Assembly: GCA_037953625.1 (NCBI GenBank)
Contig: CM075656.1
Span: 85,889,001-85,953,000, forward strand
Reading direction: 5' to 3'
From: Crotalaria pallida
Taxonomy: Eukaryota; Streptophyta; Magnoliopsida; Fabales; Fabaceae
DNA length: 64,000 nt
Positions 12,876 through 23,582 of this stretch are shown in pieces (positions within the stretch are counted from its first letter, which is position 1; every line of letters begins with the position of its first letter). Both the position numbers and the translations under genes were made by a program. A model generated the notes under the pieces. It did no database searches and was not told where the DNA came from. It was given only the letters and a program-made list of their open reading frames with translations.

Positions 12876-14303
12876 TATAATTTTTCCTCTTTTAATTTGT
12901 TTATTGCCCTATGTTTAAGAATAAAAAGGAAATTATTTACATTTTAGCTACAATATCTTGCACGGGGTGAAAACCTTTATAAATTACATCACATGAACCA
13001 CATATATCTTTTATAATAAAACAGTTATACACAAATTAGATAGGATGCCTATAAATATTAGAATTCTCCCTTTCAATTTTCAATGCATCCTATATCAGCA
13101 GGTAGATTATGTGGGTTGACTAGCACATACATGCTGGTTGCCCCCATATTTTCTATTCTTTTCAATTCAAGAATAAAAATAGTGAGCATGAATATATTGC
13201 ACCAATTAAAGTGAGCAAATTGAAATGAAATTCATGAACAATAGTTTAAATCATTTATTTTATATTTTTATATATTTCACTCTAAATTTTTATAAGAACT
13301 CACGTTGTGTTTACTTATTTTATTAAAAATATTGATTAGAGCTTATTTAAGTTTTCATATGCTCTAATTAATTAAAAAGAAAAATTAATCTAATCAATCA
13401 CTACTGATTCTTTTTTATTCTTCCAAAATCTAAATTATAATTATCATATTATACAACTGTAATTATAAATTAGTATTATTATTATTACTACTATTATAGT
13501 AAATGAATAGATAAATCATTAGTTTTTAATTCTTATCCTTATTATTTAAAAAAAGTTAAAACAATACAGTATATATTTCACATGATTGCGATAAAACATG
13601 CATATATTCACATAAAAAGTTATATTAAAAAAACACAAAATATAAGAAAAATATAATTTTTATAATATTAAATATTATCGTTCCTAAAACATCATTCCTT
13701 AACCTTAAAATAATCCTTGAAAATTATGTTTACAAGACAATTTGACTTCTAAAATAATCAAGTTAAATAGATTATTAAAGTTTTCCAAATCATTATTATC
13801 TTTAACCAATCTATTATCAGCATCTTCTACCAAAATATTAAGTGCATATTTGTTTAGATCAATAATAATAGCTAATAATAAATTCTGAAATCTTAACGTT
13901 ATTTATATTAACTTCTACTCCAACTTATAGCCTGTTTGGTAACCTGTTTTGCTGTGAGCAAGCGCTTCTACCAATAGCTTCAAAATGGAACTTCCATGCC
14001 ACCGCGAAAATTCACCACGAAAACAAACATACCCTTAGAAATAAGAACTAACGTGATTGTATAACATGAATACAAAAGGACACTAAATTTGCAATGTGAG
14101 AGATAGTTTTAAAATATGATTACTCACCCACACCCATCTACAAACCAAAAACAATTCCCTCCTTCGAGACACACCCAAATATTATATTTTTAAGAAAAAG
14201 ACAAACAAAAAATAAAAGTAAAATACAAATGTCCTGGCGATTAATCGCCCACCCCCTATACATACACACAGGAATGTTCTTGGTTCCTCACATTCCGTCT
14301 CCC
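12876..14303. other. AT-rich upstream region of the patatin-like gene
   Basis: No open frame of note. A TAGCCTGTTTGGTAACC-type motif near 13928, resembling a MITE end, lies about 400 bp before the promoter. The rest is A/T-rich spacer. Confidence 0.45.
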
Positions 14304-14310
14304 TATATAA
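14304..14310 (+). promoter_or_regulatory. TATA box of the patatin-like gene
   Basis: TATATAA lies about 180 bp upstream of the start codon. Transcription would be expected about 30 bp further on. The predicted leader then holds a (CAT)n tract at about 14347-14377 and CT-rich tracts at about 14407-14450, both common in plant 5' leaders. Confidence 0.6.
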
Positions 14311-14486
14311 ATCACCCCTCTCTCCCACTCCTTTCTTCATCACTCCCTCATCAATCATCATCATCATCATCATCATTCACATTTCTCACAACACAAAAAA
14401 TAACTTCTCCCCCTCTCTCTCTCTCACTTACTTACTTTCTCTCTCTAAAAAATCATAAAAACACTTTCACTTAAACTAAAACTAAT

Positions 14487-15712
14487 ATGGCAGCAGTTTC
14501 GAACTTCTTGAACATGAATGACTCAAGCTTCGAAGTTGATAAGCTCACTTACGAAATCTTCTCCATCTTGGAGAACAAGTTTCTCTTCGGTTACACTGAC
14601 ACCGACAATTCTAAGCTTTCGGTTGCCAATTTCGCTCCCAAGGACTTCAATTCTCCCAAGGACCCCACCGGCAAGGTTAGGGTTCTCTGCATTGACGGCG
14701 CCGGCGCCACCGACGGCATCCTCGCCGCCAAATCACTCGCTCATCTCGAATCCTGCCTCAGGAGAAAATCCGGCAACCCGAACGCTCACGTTGCTGAGTT
14801 TTTTGACGCCGTTGCCGGCTCCGGCGCCGGTGGCATCCTCGCCGCGCTTCTCTTCACCCGCGGGAAGGACGGTTTGCCGATGTTCACCGCCGACGAGGCG
14901 TTGAAGTTCTTGATCGATAACAGGAGCAAGATTTTCCGGCCGTCGACATCGGTGTTCCGGCGGGTGTTCATGCCGGCGGCGACTAAAGCGGAGAAACTGT
15001 TCCGTAAGACTTTCGGAGAGTGCACGCTGAAGGACACGTTGAAACCGGTTTTGATCCCTTGCTACGACCTTGTCACGCGCGCTCCGTTCGTGTTCTCACG
15101 CGCTGATGCTTTGGAGACGGACTGTTACGACTTCAAGATGCGAGACGTGTGTACTGCCACGTCAGCTCACCCTGCTTTCGTGGGTCCCACCGAGATTAGA
15201 TCCCTCGACGGGAGGACTAAGATCGTGGCAGTTGATGGAGGTGTGGCGATGAACAATCCAACGGCTGCGGCCATCACGCACGTGCTTAATAACAAGCACG
15301 AGTTCCCGTTCTGTAACGGCGTTTCCGACCTGTTGGTTTTGTCCCTCGGTAACGGAGAGTCACACTATAACGTCGCTAAGTCACCGTCAGCTTTTTTCGT
15401 AATCGCCGGTGAAGGAGCTTCCGATATGGTAAGATTTTTTTTTATCACATATTTCATCAGATTCATTTAGCATGTGTTTTAGTGTTTTTAACTTGTTTCA
15501 TTGCAATTTTAAAAATTTGTAGCAAATTAATAATTTTTTTAGTTTTAACATTGTTTTTAAAATATTTTGAAATATGTAAAATGCTTGATAATTAATGTGG
15601 TGTCGAGATAATATGTTAAAATTGTTCTATTCTTATCTTGAAAACTGAGTTATTAGATGATTTTCATAATCCGTATGAAATTATTGGAATAACATATAAA
15701 TTAAAACAGAGG

Positions 15713-15753
<41 letters not shown>

Positions 15754-16527
15754 TACATTTCTCTTAATTATTTTTATTTATTCTAATAGTTGAAAATAAA
15801 AGTAATATTTGTATAACACAGTTTTCATGACAACTTTTGCTTTATAAAATAAAATTTGGATATTTTGTTTTATAAAATAAAAAGTTGTGGTGAATCTTTT
15901 ATACATGCAACATTGTTGAATTAAAAATGACCCCGAAAAAGTTGTGATATTTTTTTATAAATAAAATTACAATAATTTGTAATGGAATGGTGGTTAGGCT
16001 AAGAGCAATGAATGTCTTCACCTAACTAACATCCATCATTTATTTTTGTAATATGCTTTTTACGTGTATGTGTTTTATTTTATTTAATTTGGGATGGGTT
16101 GGTGGTTTAATAATTATTGGTATGTTATTCTAAATGAGAATTCTTTATTTTATAAACAATGTAGGTTGATCAAGCTGTATCCATGGCATTTGGGGAGTGT
16201 AAGATGAGCAATTATGTACGCATTCAGTCAAATGGGATAATGACAAAAACAAATAAAGTGAAATCCAACAAAACAACGTCGGATTTGTTGGCTGCTTCTA
16301 AAGAAATGTTGGCACAGAAAAGTGTGGAGTCTGTTTTGTTTAAGGGGAAGAAGGTAGTTGAGAACACAAACTTGGACAAGTTAGAGTTGTTTGGAGGAGA
16401 GTTGATTAAGGAACAAGAGAGAAGAAAAACCAGCATTTTGCCAACTGTTGTGTTGAAGAATGTTGCTTCTTCATCACCTAGGACTTCATCCGCCACTACT
16501 TTATCCACTTTATCCTCAAGCTGTTAG
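14487..16527 (+). CDS. group III patatin-related phospholipase A (pPLA-III)
   Basis: Two exons, 14487-15428 and 16165-16527, joined in phase 0 (ATG|gtaag ... tgtag|GTTGAT), encode 434 aa. The patatin domain starts near residue 64: VLCIDGAGATDG (67-78) is the glycine-rich oxyanion loop, GSGAG (111-115) occupies the nucleophile elbow, and DGG (250-252) holds the catalytic-dyad Asp, followed by MNNPTAAAITHVL. In classical patatins the elbow is GxSxG; here the serine position is glycine, the hallmark of plant group III enzymes, which still act on phospholipids and galactolipids and affect cell elongation and lignocellulose content. No signal peptide or membrane segment is visible, so the protein is probably cytosolic or peripheral. 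The C-terminal exon is Lys/Ser-rich and less conserved. The start is the first ATG after the leader. The intron carries a long (AAT)n microsatellite. Confidence 0.93.
15714..15752. repeat. (AAT)n microsatellite in the patatin-gene intron
   Basis: About 13 AAT units in the 736-bp intron (15429-16164). Likely polymorphic in length. Confidence 0.95.
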
Positions 16528-17740
16528 CCTTGTTTTAATAAATTTGGGTTTGAGAATGCTAGAGACACTACAAAAACATAATTGTGGCTGCATTTGCCTC
16601 AATAGTCCGTAACGTTAAGGTTTTTGGAGTTTCCGAAACCACACCAAGACCTTTATTTAAAACTTTGGCTATTAGATAAGAGAAGGAGATTATTAGGAGG
16701 AAGAAATCCAAAATTAGAATTAATTGTTGGGTTGAATTAATTTTCATGTGAGTTGAGTCTTGTGGTTTTGGGGTTAGCTGCCGCTTAAGACCAAAATTTT
16801 GAGTCTAAGAGCTGTGCAGAGCTGAATCCTCGTTACTACCTACATTGTTTTTATTTATTTATGTTCCCCTTTTAGTTTTTTTTGGGTATATACTACATGT
16901 ATTTAGTACTAGTGATTTGTGTATATGGCTATTGTGAAAGGATGAATTTTGTTCTTCCAAGGTTAGATTTGTGTTTGAATGTGAGAATTGGAATGTATTG
17001 TTCGGTTTTAGTGTTGTACTCCAATGTCCTGTATGCTCACCTTTAACTTGAATGTAAAAGAAACAGGGTCAAAGATGGTTACGTTACTGGCGTATTTGAA
17101 AAGAAATAGACCAAGAATTGAATATGCTAATTGAGAATGATAACTGATTTTATCCTAAAACAGAAAACAAATTGATTTTTCTTTTCGTAAGATTAAAGGT
17201 GCAGTAGTGGCTTGGCAGCCAATACAAGTGGGCTATCAAAATACACAAAGGTTGTATATGGTTCAACATGTTTAAACTCATTCACGATTGATGTCCCGCA
17301 AGTCTGCAACTTAACTAGCTAATTTTAACTAAACTAAATTCACCTTACAGGACCAGATAATGACCTGTGTTAATTGATATTTTTTTAATTTTTTTTTTCA
17401 ATTTACTCTCGTGACTTTTGTTTGTGTCAAATTGATCTATAAAGTTGGTAAAAGTTAAGCTCGTCTAAATAATATTTTTCCCTCCTTTTTTTCTTCCTCT
17501 TCCCTCTTCTCTCTCGAGCAATGACACCTCCATTTTCGATTCCAACCATCCTTCCACAAAGCCATACACAAATCACTTCTTCCCTAATATTTTTTCTGGT
17601 TTGAAATATAAGAAAAAAAATTTCATGCTTGTTAAGAATGTTAGTGGATTATATTTATTTTTTTTAAATTTATATAAAAAATAAAGGTATTTTAGAAAAG
17701 TAGCATCAATGAAACAAAAATTAGTTAAGATAACAACTTT
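16528..17740. other. 3' flank of the patatin-like gene and spacer
   Basis: An AATAAA lies 10 bp after the stop codon, probably too close to be the main poly(A) signal. Sequence up to about 17060 looks like transcribed 3' UTR and includes TGTAA-rich stretches. No gene was seen further on. Confidence 0.4.
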
Positions 17741-17802
17741 TAGGGATGTAATGGTCCGATCCGATCTTTCACGGATATTAGAAATCGGACCAATTAAATT
17801 GT

Positions 17803-18766
17803 GGGAGTTAGTCCCCAAACCCCCTTTTTATCCCTAAACCCCATTTTAATGGTGTAAAGTCAAAACTGCCCCTCCCTCATCTTCTACCTTTCCACCCCCA
17901 AACCCCACACATCATGGAACCCTAAACCCCAAAACCTTCCACCTTCCCACCCCCAAACCCCATTGTTCACCTTACCTCCTTCTTCTCTTTCTCAGCCAAC
18001 ACTATCATTGATTGCAACCATTCTTCTTCTACACCAACACAAGAAGAAAAATTCTCACCCCCAAACCTCAAACCCCTCATCTATGTCAATGGAAGTTCAT
18101 ATCTTTTCTTCAAGGTAAAGCTCTTCTCTTTCTGTTTTTTTTAATGTAACAATACAATTTCCGACTATCCCGTGTCGGAAAAATTATAAATTTTCGACAC
18201 TGGTTTGTCGGAATTTTTTCAGTTTTTCATATAATAAGTACTGTACAAAATTCCGACACCCCCGTGTCGAAATTTTTCAAAATTCTGACAGATGGGTGTC
18301 AGAATTTTGTATAGTACCGAAAATTAAAAAAAAAACTGAAGAGGGTGGAGAGAGGGGGGAAGGGGAGTGGAGAGAGAGGGAAGTCATGACTTGGAGAGGG
18401 TGCGAAGGACTTGCAGCAAGCTAACTGCTTTATCAGTGAACCACTCACTTGTAATTGCTTCTTCTCCATTGATTTGATTCAAGAAGCTCTCACTCACTTG
18501 TTTGATTGATTGATCTGCAGAAAGGGAACCCTAACTCTGGGCCGGGGCAGATCAATGGGGAAAAAAATGAAAGTAGAGGGAGGTGATGGAGGAGGAGAGG
18601 TGGTGTTGGTGGAGGTGGAGAAGGAGAGTTGATGTTGGTGGAGGAGAGGTGGTGTTGGTGGAGAGTTTGGGGTTTGAGATTTGGGATTGAAGAGAAGGGT
18701 GAAAATGGAATAGAATAAAAATTGGGGTTTAGGGGGGATAAAAATGGGGTTTGGGGATTAACTCCC
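17803..18766. mobile_element. MULE-like element, 964 bp, nested in the hAT element
   Basis: Inverted termini GGGAGTTAGTCCCCAAACCCC (left) and GGGGTTTGGGGATTAACTCCC (right). Flanked by TTAAATTGT (17794-17802) and TTAAATTAA (18767-18775), a 7/9 match to a 9-bp duplication. The interior repeats GTGTCGGAAAAATT / AATTTTTCCGACAC-type palindromes, as in the MITE at 3533-3787. No transposase frame was seen. Confidence 0.75.
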
Positions 18767-18955
18767 TTAAATTAACGTGGTTTGGTCTAGTTCGATCTTG
18801 ATGTATTCTAAATAAAAAAACTGTACTGGACCAGATTGGATCGAATATAAATGGTTCGGTCCAATCCGATATGATCTATTTAACGTTTTTTTTTACACCG
18901 ACCGATACCCGAATCTGATTTACCTAGAATCTGACTCATTCCGTCCGACCCAACT

Positions 18956-19072
18956 GAGCTCGCACTAAGCGATAGGGGCCTCCTAGCGGGGGTTGCTCCA
19001 TACCCAAGACTCGAACTCGAGACGAGTTGGTTAAGAGACCAAGTGAGCTACCACTTGACCAACCCCACGTTG
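18956..19072 (-). repeat. tRNA-derived SINE, minus strand
   Basis: On the minus strand it begins GGGGTTGGTCAAGTGGTAG (A-box-like) and has CGAGTTCGAGTCTTGGG (B-box-like) before a short body. It sits inside the degraded hAT element. Confidence 0.65.
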
Positions 19073-19440
19073 ATTTATTTATTTAACACATTTAGTTAAA
19101 AATTAAAATGACTGGAATTAGGATAAGAAATAGAGAATTAGGACTGAGACAGAGAATCAAGAAGGACTAAAAGAGAATTAGGATGAGAACGTGTTTTTTT
19201 TATTTTTTAGTTTTTTCTCCATGTACAGTCATGAGGCATCGGTGAGTAAAAAAAAATAAAATTGGAGTAACCAGTTTGCATGGTCTCAAAAATTATGAGA
19301 CCATGAAGTGGAGTATGAGGTAGTGGTCTGAATATATTGAGACTGGATCGGATCACGAGATCAAAGCGGAATACATTTTTTGGTTTGATTCGGTTCAATC
19401 CCAACGATCTTGTAGTCTAATTTAGAATTGCTTACACCTA

Positions 19441-20135
19441 AGGATGTTTTAATAAAGTAGCATTAGGAATTAAACAAAATTTAAGAAGTTTAATTAAAAT
19501 TTTCTTATATCTTAAACTATGAGAATTATGTTATTTTTTCTTATATTTCAAATCCTATGGTGTATAACGAACTCCTATTTTAAATTGTTGTCTTTTTTTA
19601 TAGCAAGCTTAGATATGTGTTTTTTGGGACTACTTGTCCAATCCACAATCTCATACATGGTGGAACCTCTCCATTTCGGGAAATTATTGCATGGATTCGA
19701 ATATTTGATTTGTAATATTTTAAGAAAATATGTATAAAAATATTTCAAATCAATGGTTTGGATGATATTAGAAACATTGATCTTAAATCATGCAATAATC
19801 TTTCATCTATTTCCACTCTAAGTCAATTTTTTTTTAAATGGATTATTATTGTTTGGAGATATTAAATTAAATAGTCCTTTTAAGTGTTTATGATAATTTT
19901 TCAAAAGTTATTAACTTTCTTTTTCAGAGTTGATATATTAAAAAAATCAAAAGTTCATATCAATAGAAACTATTCGTTTTGGATTTTTAATCATTGATGA
20001 TAAAGGTTGAAATTAAGAAGAAAATCATAAATTAAATAAGATTGTTTATTGCAATTTTTATACAATCAATCACATTGATTGAGAATGATTGATTGAGAAT
20101 AAGGCTTGAAGAATACAGTTGAAAATTATTTTAAT
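19441..20135. other. AT-rich spacer
   Basis: Nothing recognisable beyond short frames without domains. Confidence 0.5.
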
Positions 20136-20144
20136 TTTATTTTG

Positions 20145-20591
20145 GGCTTATTTACGTCTTTAATCCCTGAAAGTTGAGAGTATTTTGATTTTAGTCTTTG
20201 AAAGTTTTTTTGCATTGACTCATTCTTAATTATTTTGAAAATTTGGGTTTAGTCTCTGTCGTTAGAAAAAATTTGTTAACTGCTGACATGACTAATGAAA
20301 CGTCACATTGAAATACACGTGTACAAGTACCGTGTGGCACAAGTAGGTGCAAAAGGGCCAAAGCCCAACCCAAATATGCTTGTGAATTGAGTTTTGGCCC
20401 TTTTACTCATGCGGGGTCCAGATCATTCACGTCATTCCGTTAACCACATCAGCCATTAACGAATTTTTCCTAACGGAATGGACTGAAACTAAAATTTTAA
20501 AATAATTAAGGATCAGTCAAGGTAAAAAAAAACTTATAGGAAGTAAAATCAAAATACCCCAACTTTCGAGAACTAAAGACATAAATAAGCA
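20145..20591. mobile_element. MULE-like MITE, 447 bp, 9-bp target duplication
   Basis: The direct repeat TTTATTTTG is at 20136-20144 and 20592-20600. The ends GGCTTATTTACGTCTTTAAT and AAAGACATAAATAAGCA are inverted copies, and the inverted similarity continues inward (TTTAGTCTCTGTCGTTAG / CTAACGGAATGGACTGAAA). No coding capacity. Confidence 0.8.
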
Positions 20592-20600
20592 TTTATTTTG

Positions 20601-21781
20601 ATATAACTTATTTTTATGAATATCTTTCTACCTCATTAAATATAATAAAAGAAAAGAAATTTGTTAAAATGAAGTATTTGTCTAGCTGCACTTTTTTGTT
20701 TTGATTATTTTTGGCCTTGCTTAAATCCATTTTACGAATCATTGGGTTCAAGTGTTCGTTAGCCCATTTGTTGACGTGCAGAGGGGATAGGTTGAGCTAC
20801 GCCCAATCTTTCGGGTTTTGTTGGGTTATTTTCGGGTTTTTGCACCCCACTCCTAATCCAATACACCTCACAATATTTTTTATTTCACAACTGACATTTC
20901 GAGAAAAAAATATTTCATTCCTCCTAAAAAAATCCCTTTTATCTTCTCTCCAAATTGCAATTCATCCCTCACTCATGATTCATTCTTATCATTGAATCGT
21001 ATTACTTCTTCAAACCTCAAAACTCATAAACTTAATTACTTATACAAATCAACTTGAAGACATATATAAAGCTCACATATTGAAGTCGTGACTCTTGTCC
21101 AAGATACAAAAAATGTGTGAGCAATAATATACGTGCATGGTAATATTCATGATCCCTTTTTTTTCTCACGGCAGATCGAAGTCATGAAATATACATAACA
21201 ATCGGCTCAAAAACTTGGATTAATCAAGTATGACATCATGATTATGTCTTTATGTCATGAGTAGCACCAAATATGTAAAAATTAAAAGAAGAAAAACCCA
21301 AATGTGTAATCTTCATTCTCATTTTATTATTTTTCTTCCCTCTTCATATGTGTTTGACGTATGACCATTAAGCACGTATATTAACCTGCATAAAGTTGTT
21401 CTACCTCAACCAAAGATTTCAAGTTTTAGTGTTAGGAACTTAGATTAAATAAAATTTGGTAAGGAAAATTTTGTCACTCGGAATAATCTTTTGCACGACT
21501 TGGACATGATTACATTGTATGAATGGAAGATATTTGTATTTTAGATTAAAAAATTTATGTACATCAGTACATGTAACATTAGTGTTTTTATTATTATTTT
21601 TTTTTTGCCTTTTTTTAAAAGAAAAAAATGGTTAGGATTTACTTAGGAAAATTCTGATGAAAGTTAATTACAATAGTTAATAATGATAATCATCATCAAA
21701 GGCATCAAATTTTGGTAAACTTCCTCAAAATCGACCTTATAATAATTATTGAAATTTGCTGGGATGCCATAAAAAGGTATT
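20601..21781. other. AT-rich spacer
   Basis: An open frame of 94 codons (20711-20995) shows no domain and no plausible gene context. Nothing else recognisable. Confidence 0.45.
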
Positions 21782-22060
21782 GAGTAAATAATAGGCTTAA
21801 TAATGTGTTTAGTTGTTGAATTTTAGAATTGTTTTGTTATCGTTTTTTTTTAAATGTATGTTCCCGAAAATTACTTCTCAGTTTGTCATATGTTCATATT
21901 ACCGATTTCATAAAAAAAGTGGTGAGTAAATAATAGGCTTAATCATGTGTTTAGTTGTTGAATTTTAGAATTGTTTTGTTATAGTTTTTTTTTTTAAATG
22001 TATAATTCCTGAAGTTATTTTTTAGTTTGTCATATATTCACATTATCGATTTCGGCCCGT
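21782..22060. repeat. two-copy tandem duplication, period about 142 bp
   Basis: The block starting GAGTAAATAATAGGCTTAAT at 21782 recurs at 21924. Most of the unit is conserved, including GTGTTTAGTTGTTGAATTTT and the CAGTTTGTCATAT region. Confidence 0.85.
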
Positions 22061-22207
22061 TTTTGTTGACATGTTACACCATAAATATAATATAAGAACC
22101 TAGAAGCAGATGTACATGACAAACCTAGAAAACAGTTAGACAAATCAGACATTGAAAAAGGATTTTAAAGTACAAAAATAAAAATATAATGAAGCCTGAA
22201 TAATAAT

Positions 22208-23411
22208 GAGTAATTAGTTATTTTGGTCCCTGAAAGTGTGACCATCGGTCATTTTAGTCCTTCAGAGATCATAAATACACGTTTAGTCCATGAGAGTGTC
22301 CCACATCCGTCATTTTAGTCCCTCCGTCAACTAAGTTAAGTAACGGAGTTAATTTTTCCGTCATTCATTTTGGTCCTTGAAACATGCATACATAATTCAT
22401 TTTTGTCATTTTTAAATTGACAATTAATTCAATTTAATCCCTGAAAAATGTATACATAATTCAATTTGGTCCTTTTTAAATTGTCGATTAATTCAATTTA
22501 ATCCCTCATTTTTTTATTCTATCCGTTTCATTTTGTTTTGTCTTTTAGGCTTTTTCTCTTAGTGTATTTCATATTGTTTGACCTTTTACAATTCCAATGC
22601 ATAAACAAATTTTTCTTTACAACTCTGACCCTTATTTCAATCATTTCTCTTACTCATCATTATTTACACTTTTATCATCCCTGTCATCTATAAATCACTA
22701 TACATTAATTAAATTAAATACTATTACAATTTTCAATAAGGATTAAACATGAACATTTAGACAAAATACACATAAAACTTACCATTATTAACACTTTCTT
22801 AATATATGTGCTCAGGCCTAAAAGACCAAACAAAATGAAACGAAGGGAGTAGAAAACAAACAACTAAACATTATGGGATATAACATTAAAACATGTATGT
22901 ATGTAATATTTGAGTCACCACATGTTCACAAAACTAATCTAAAAAATAACTATGAACAAAATATCTCTAAATTTAGTCTTCATTTCTTTATTTCGATGCC
23001 TTAAATATCCCTTGAAAATGAGTAAAATATTACTTTTGTGAATAGGTACCGCTCAAATACTATATACATACATGTTTTAATGTTTTACTACATAATGTTG
23101 AGTTGTTTGTTTTATAAAAAAATTGAGGAATTAAATTGAATTAATTGACAATTTAAAAAGGACAAATTGAATTATGTATGGATGTTTGAGAGATTAAATT
23201 GAATTAATTTCAATTTAATAAGGACCAAAATGAATTATGCATGCATGTTTCAGGAACCAAAATGAATGACGGAAAAATTAATTCCGTTACCTAACCTCAG
23301 TTGACGAAGGGACTAAAATGACGGATGTGAGACGCTCTCAAGACTAAACGTGTATTTATGATCTTTGGGAACTAAAACTAAAATGACCGAGGGTCACATT
23401 CTTAATTACGA
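22208..23411. mobile_element. MULE-like element, 1.2 kb, long inverted repeats, 10-bp duplication
   Basis: GAATAATAAT is directly repeated at 22198-22207 and 23412-23421. The long inverted arms can be followed for about 200-300 bp: left arm ATTTTGGTCCCTGAAAGTG ... TTAATTTTTCCGTCATTCA, right arm its reverse complement with scattered changes. A Stowaway MITE (22517-22849) sits in the loop. No transposase was seen. The right end lies about 170 bp upstream of the ACD11-type start codon. Confidence 0.85.
22517..22849. mobile_element. Stowaway-type MITE nested in the MULE-like element
   Basis: Inverted ends TATCCGTTTCATTTTGTTTT and AAACAAAATGAAACGAAGGG, then GAG and TA (22850-22851). TA at 22515-22516 completes the duplication. 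Confidence 0.75.
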
Positions 23412-23582
23412 GAATAATAATACTATCTGTGAACATAATTAAGTAGTGTGATTTAATTTACATCATCCCTGACGTTGGAATTATTGTTGCTTCCATATGC
23501 AGCAAGGAACTATTTTTCCATTGTTGAAGCAGTATACAAGGAAACTAAACATTAGTGCGCGCAACCAGATCCTTCTTTTTCG

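Larger units (their letters stand above)
17741..19440. mobile_element. degraded hAT element, related to 10828-11777, with two insertions
   Basis: Left end TAGGGATGTAATGGTCCG and right end TTACACCTA (read inward TAGGTGTAA) resemble the intact hAT element, as do the subterminal GGTCCGATCCGATC-type motifs and the internal GGTCTCAAAAATTATGAGACC palindrome region. It is interrupted by a MULE-like element (17803-18766) and a SINE (about 18956-19072). No matching 8-bp duplication was found, so it is older than its relative or has rearranged ends. Confidence 0.7.
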
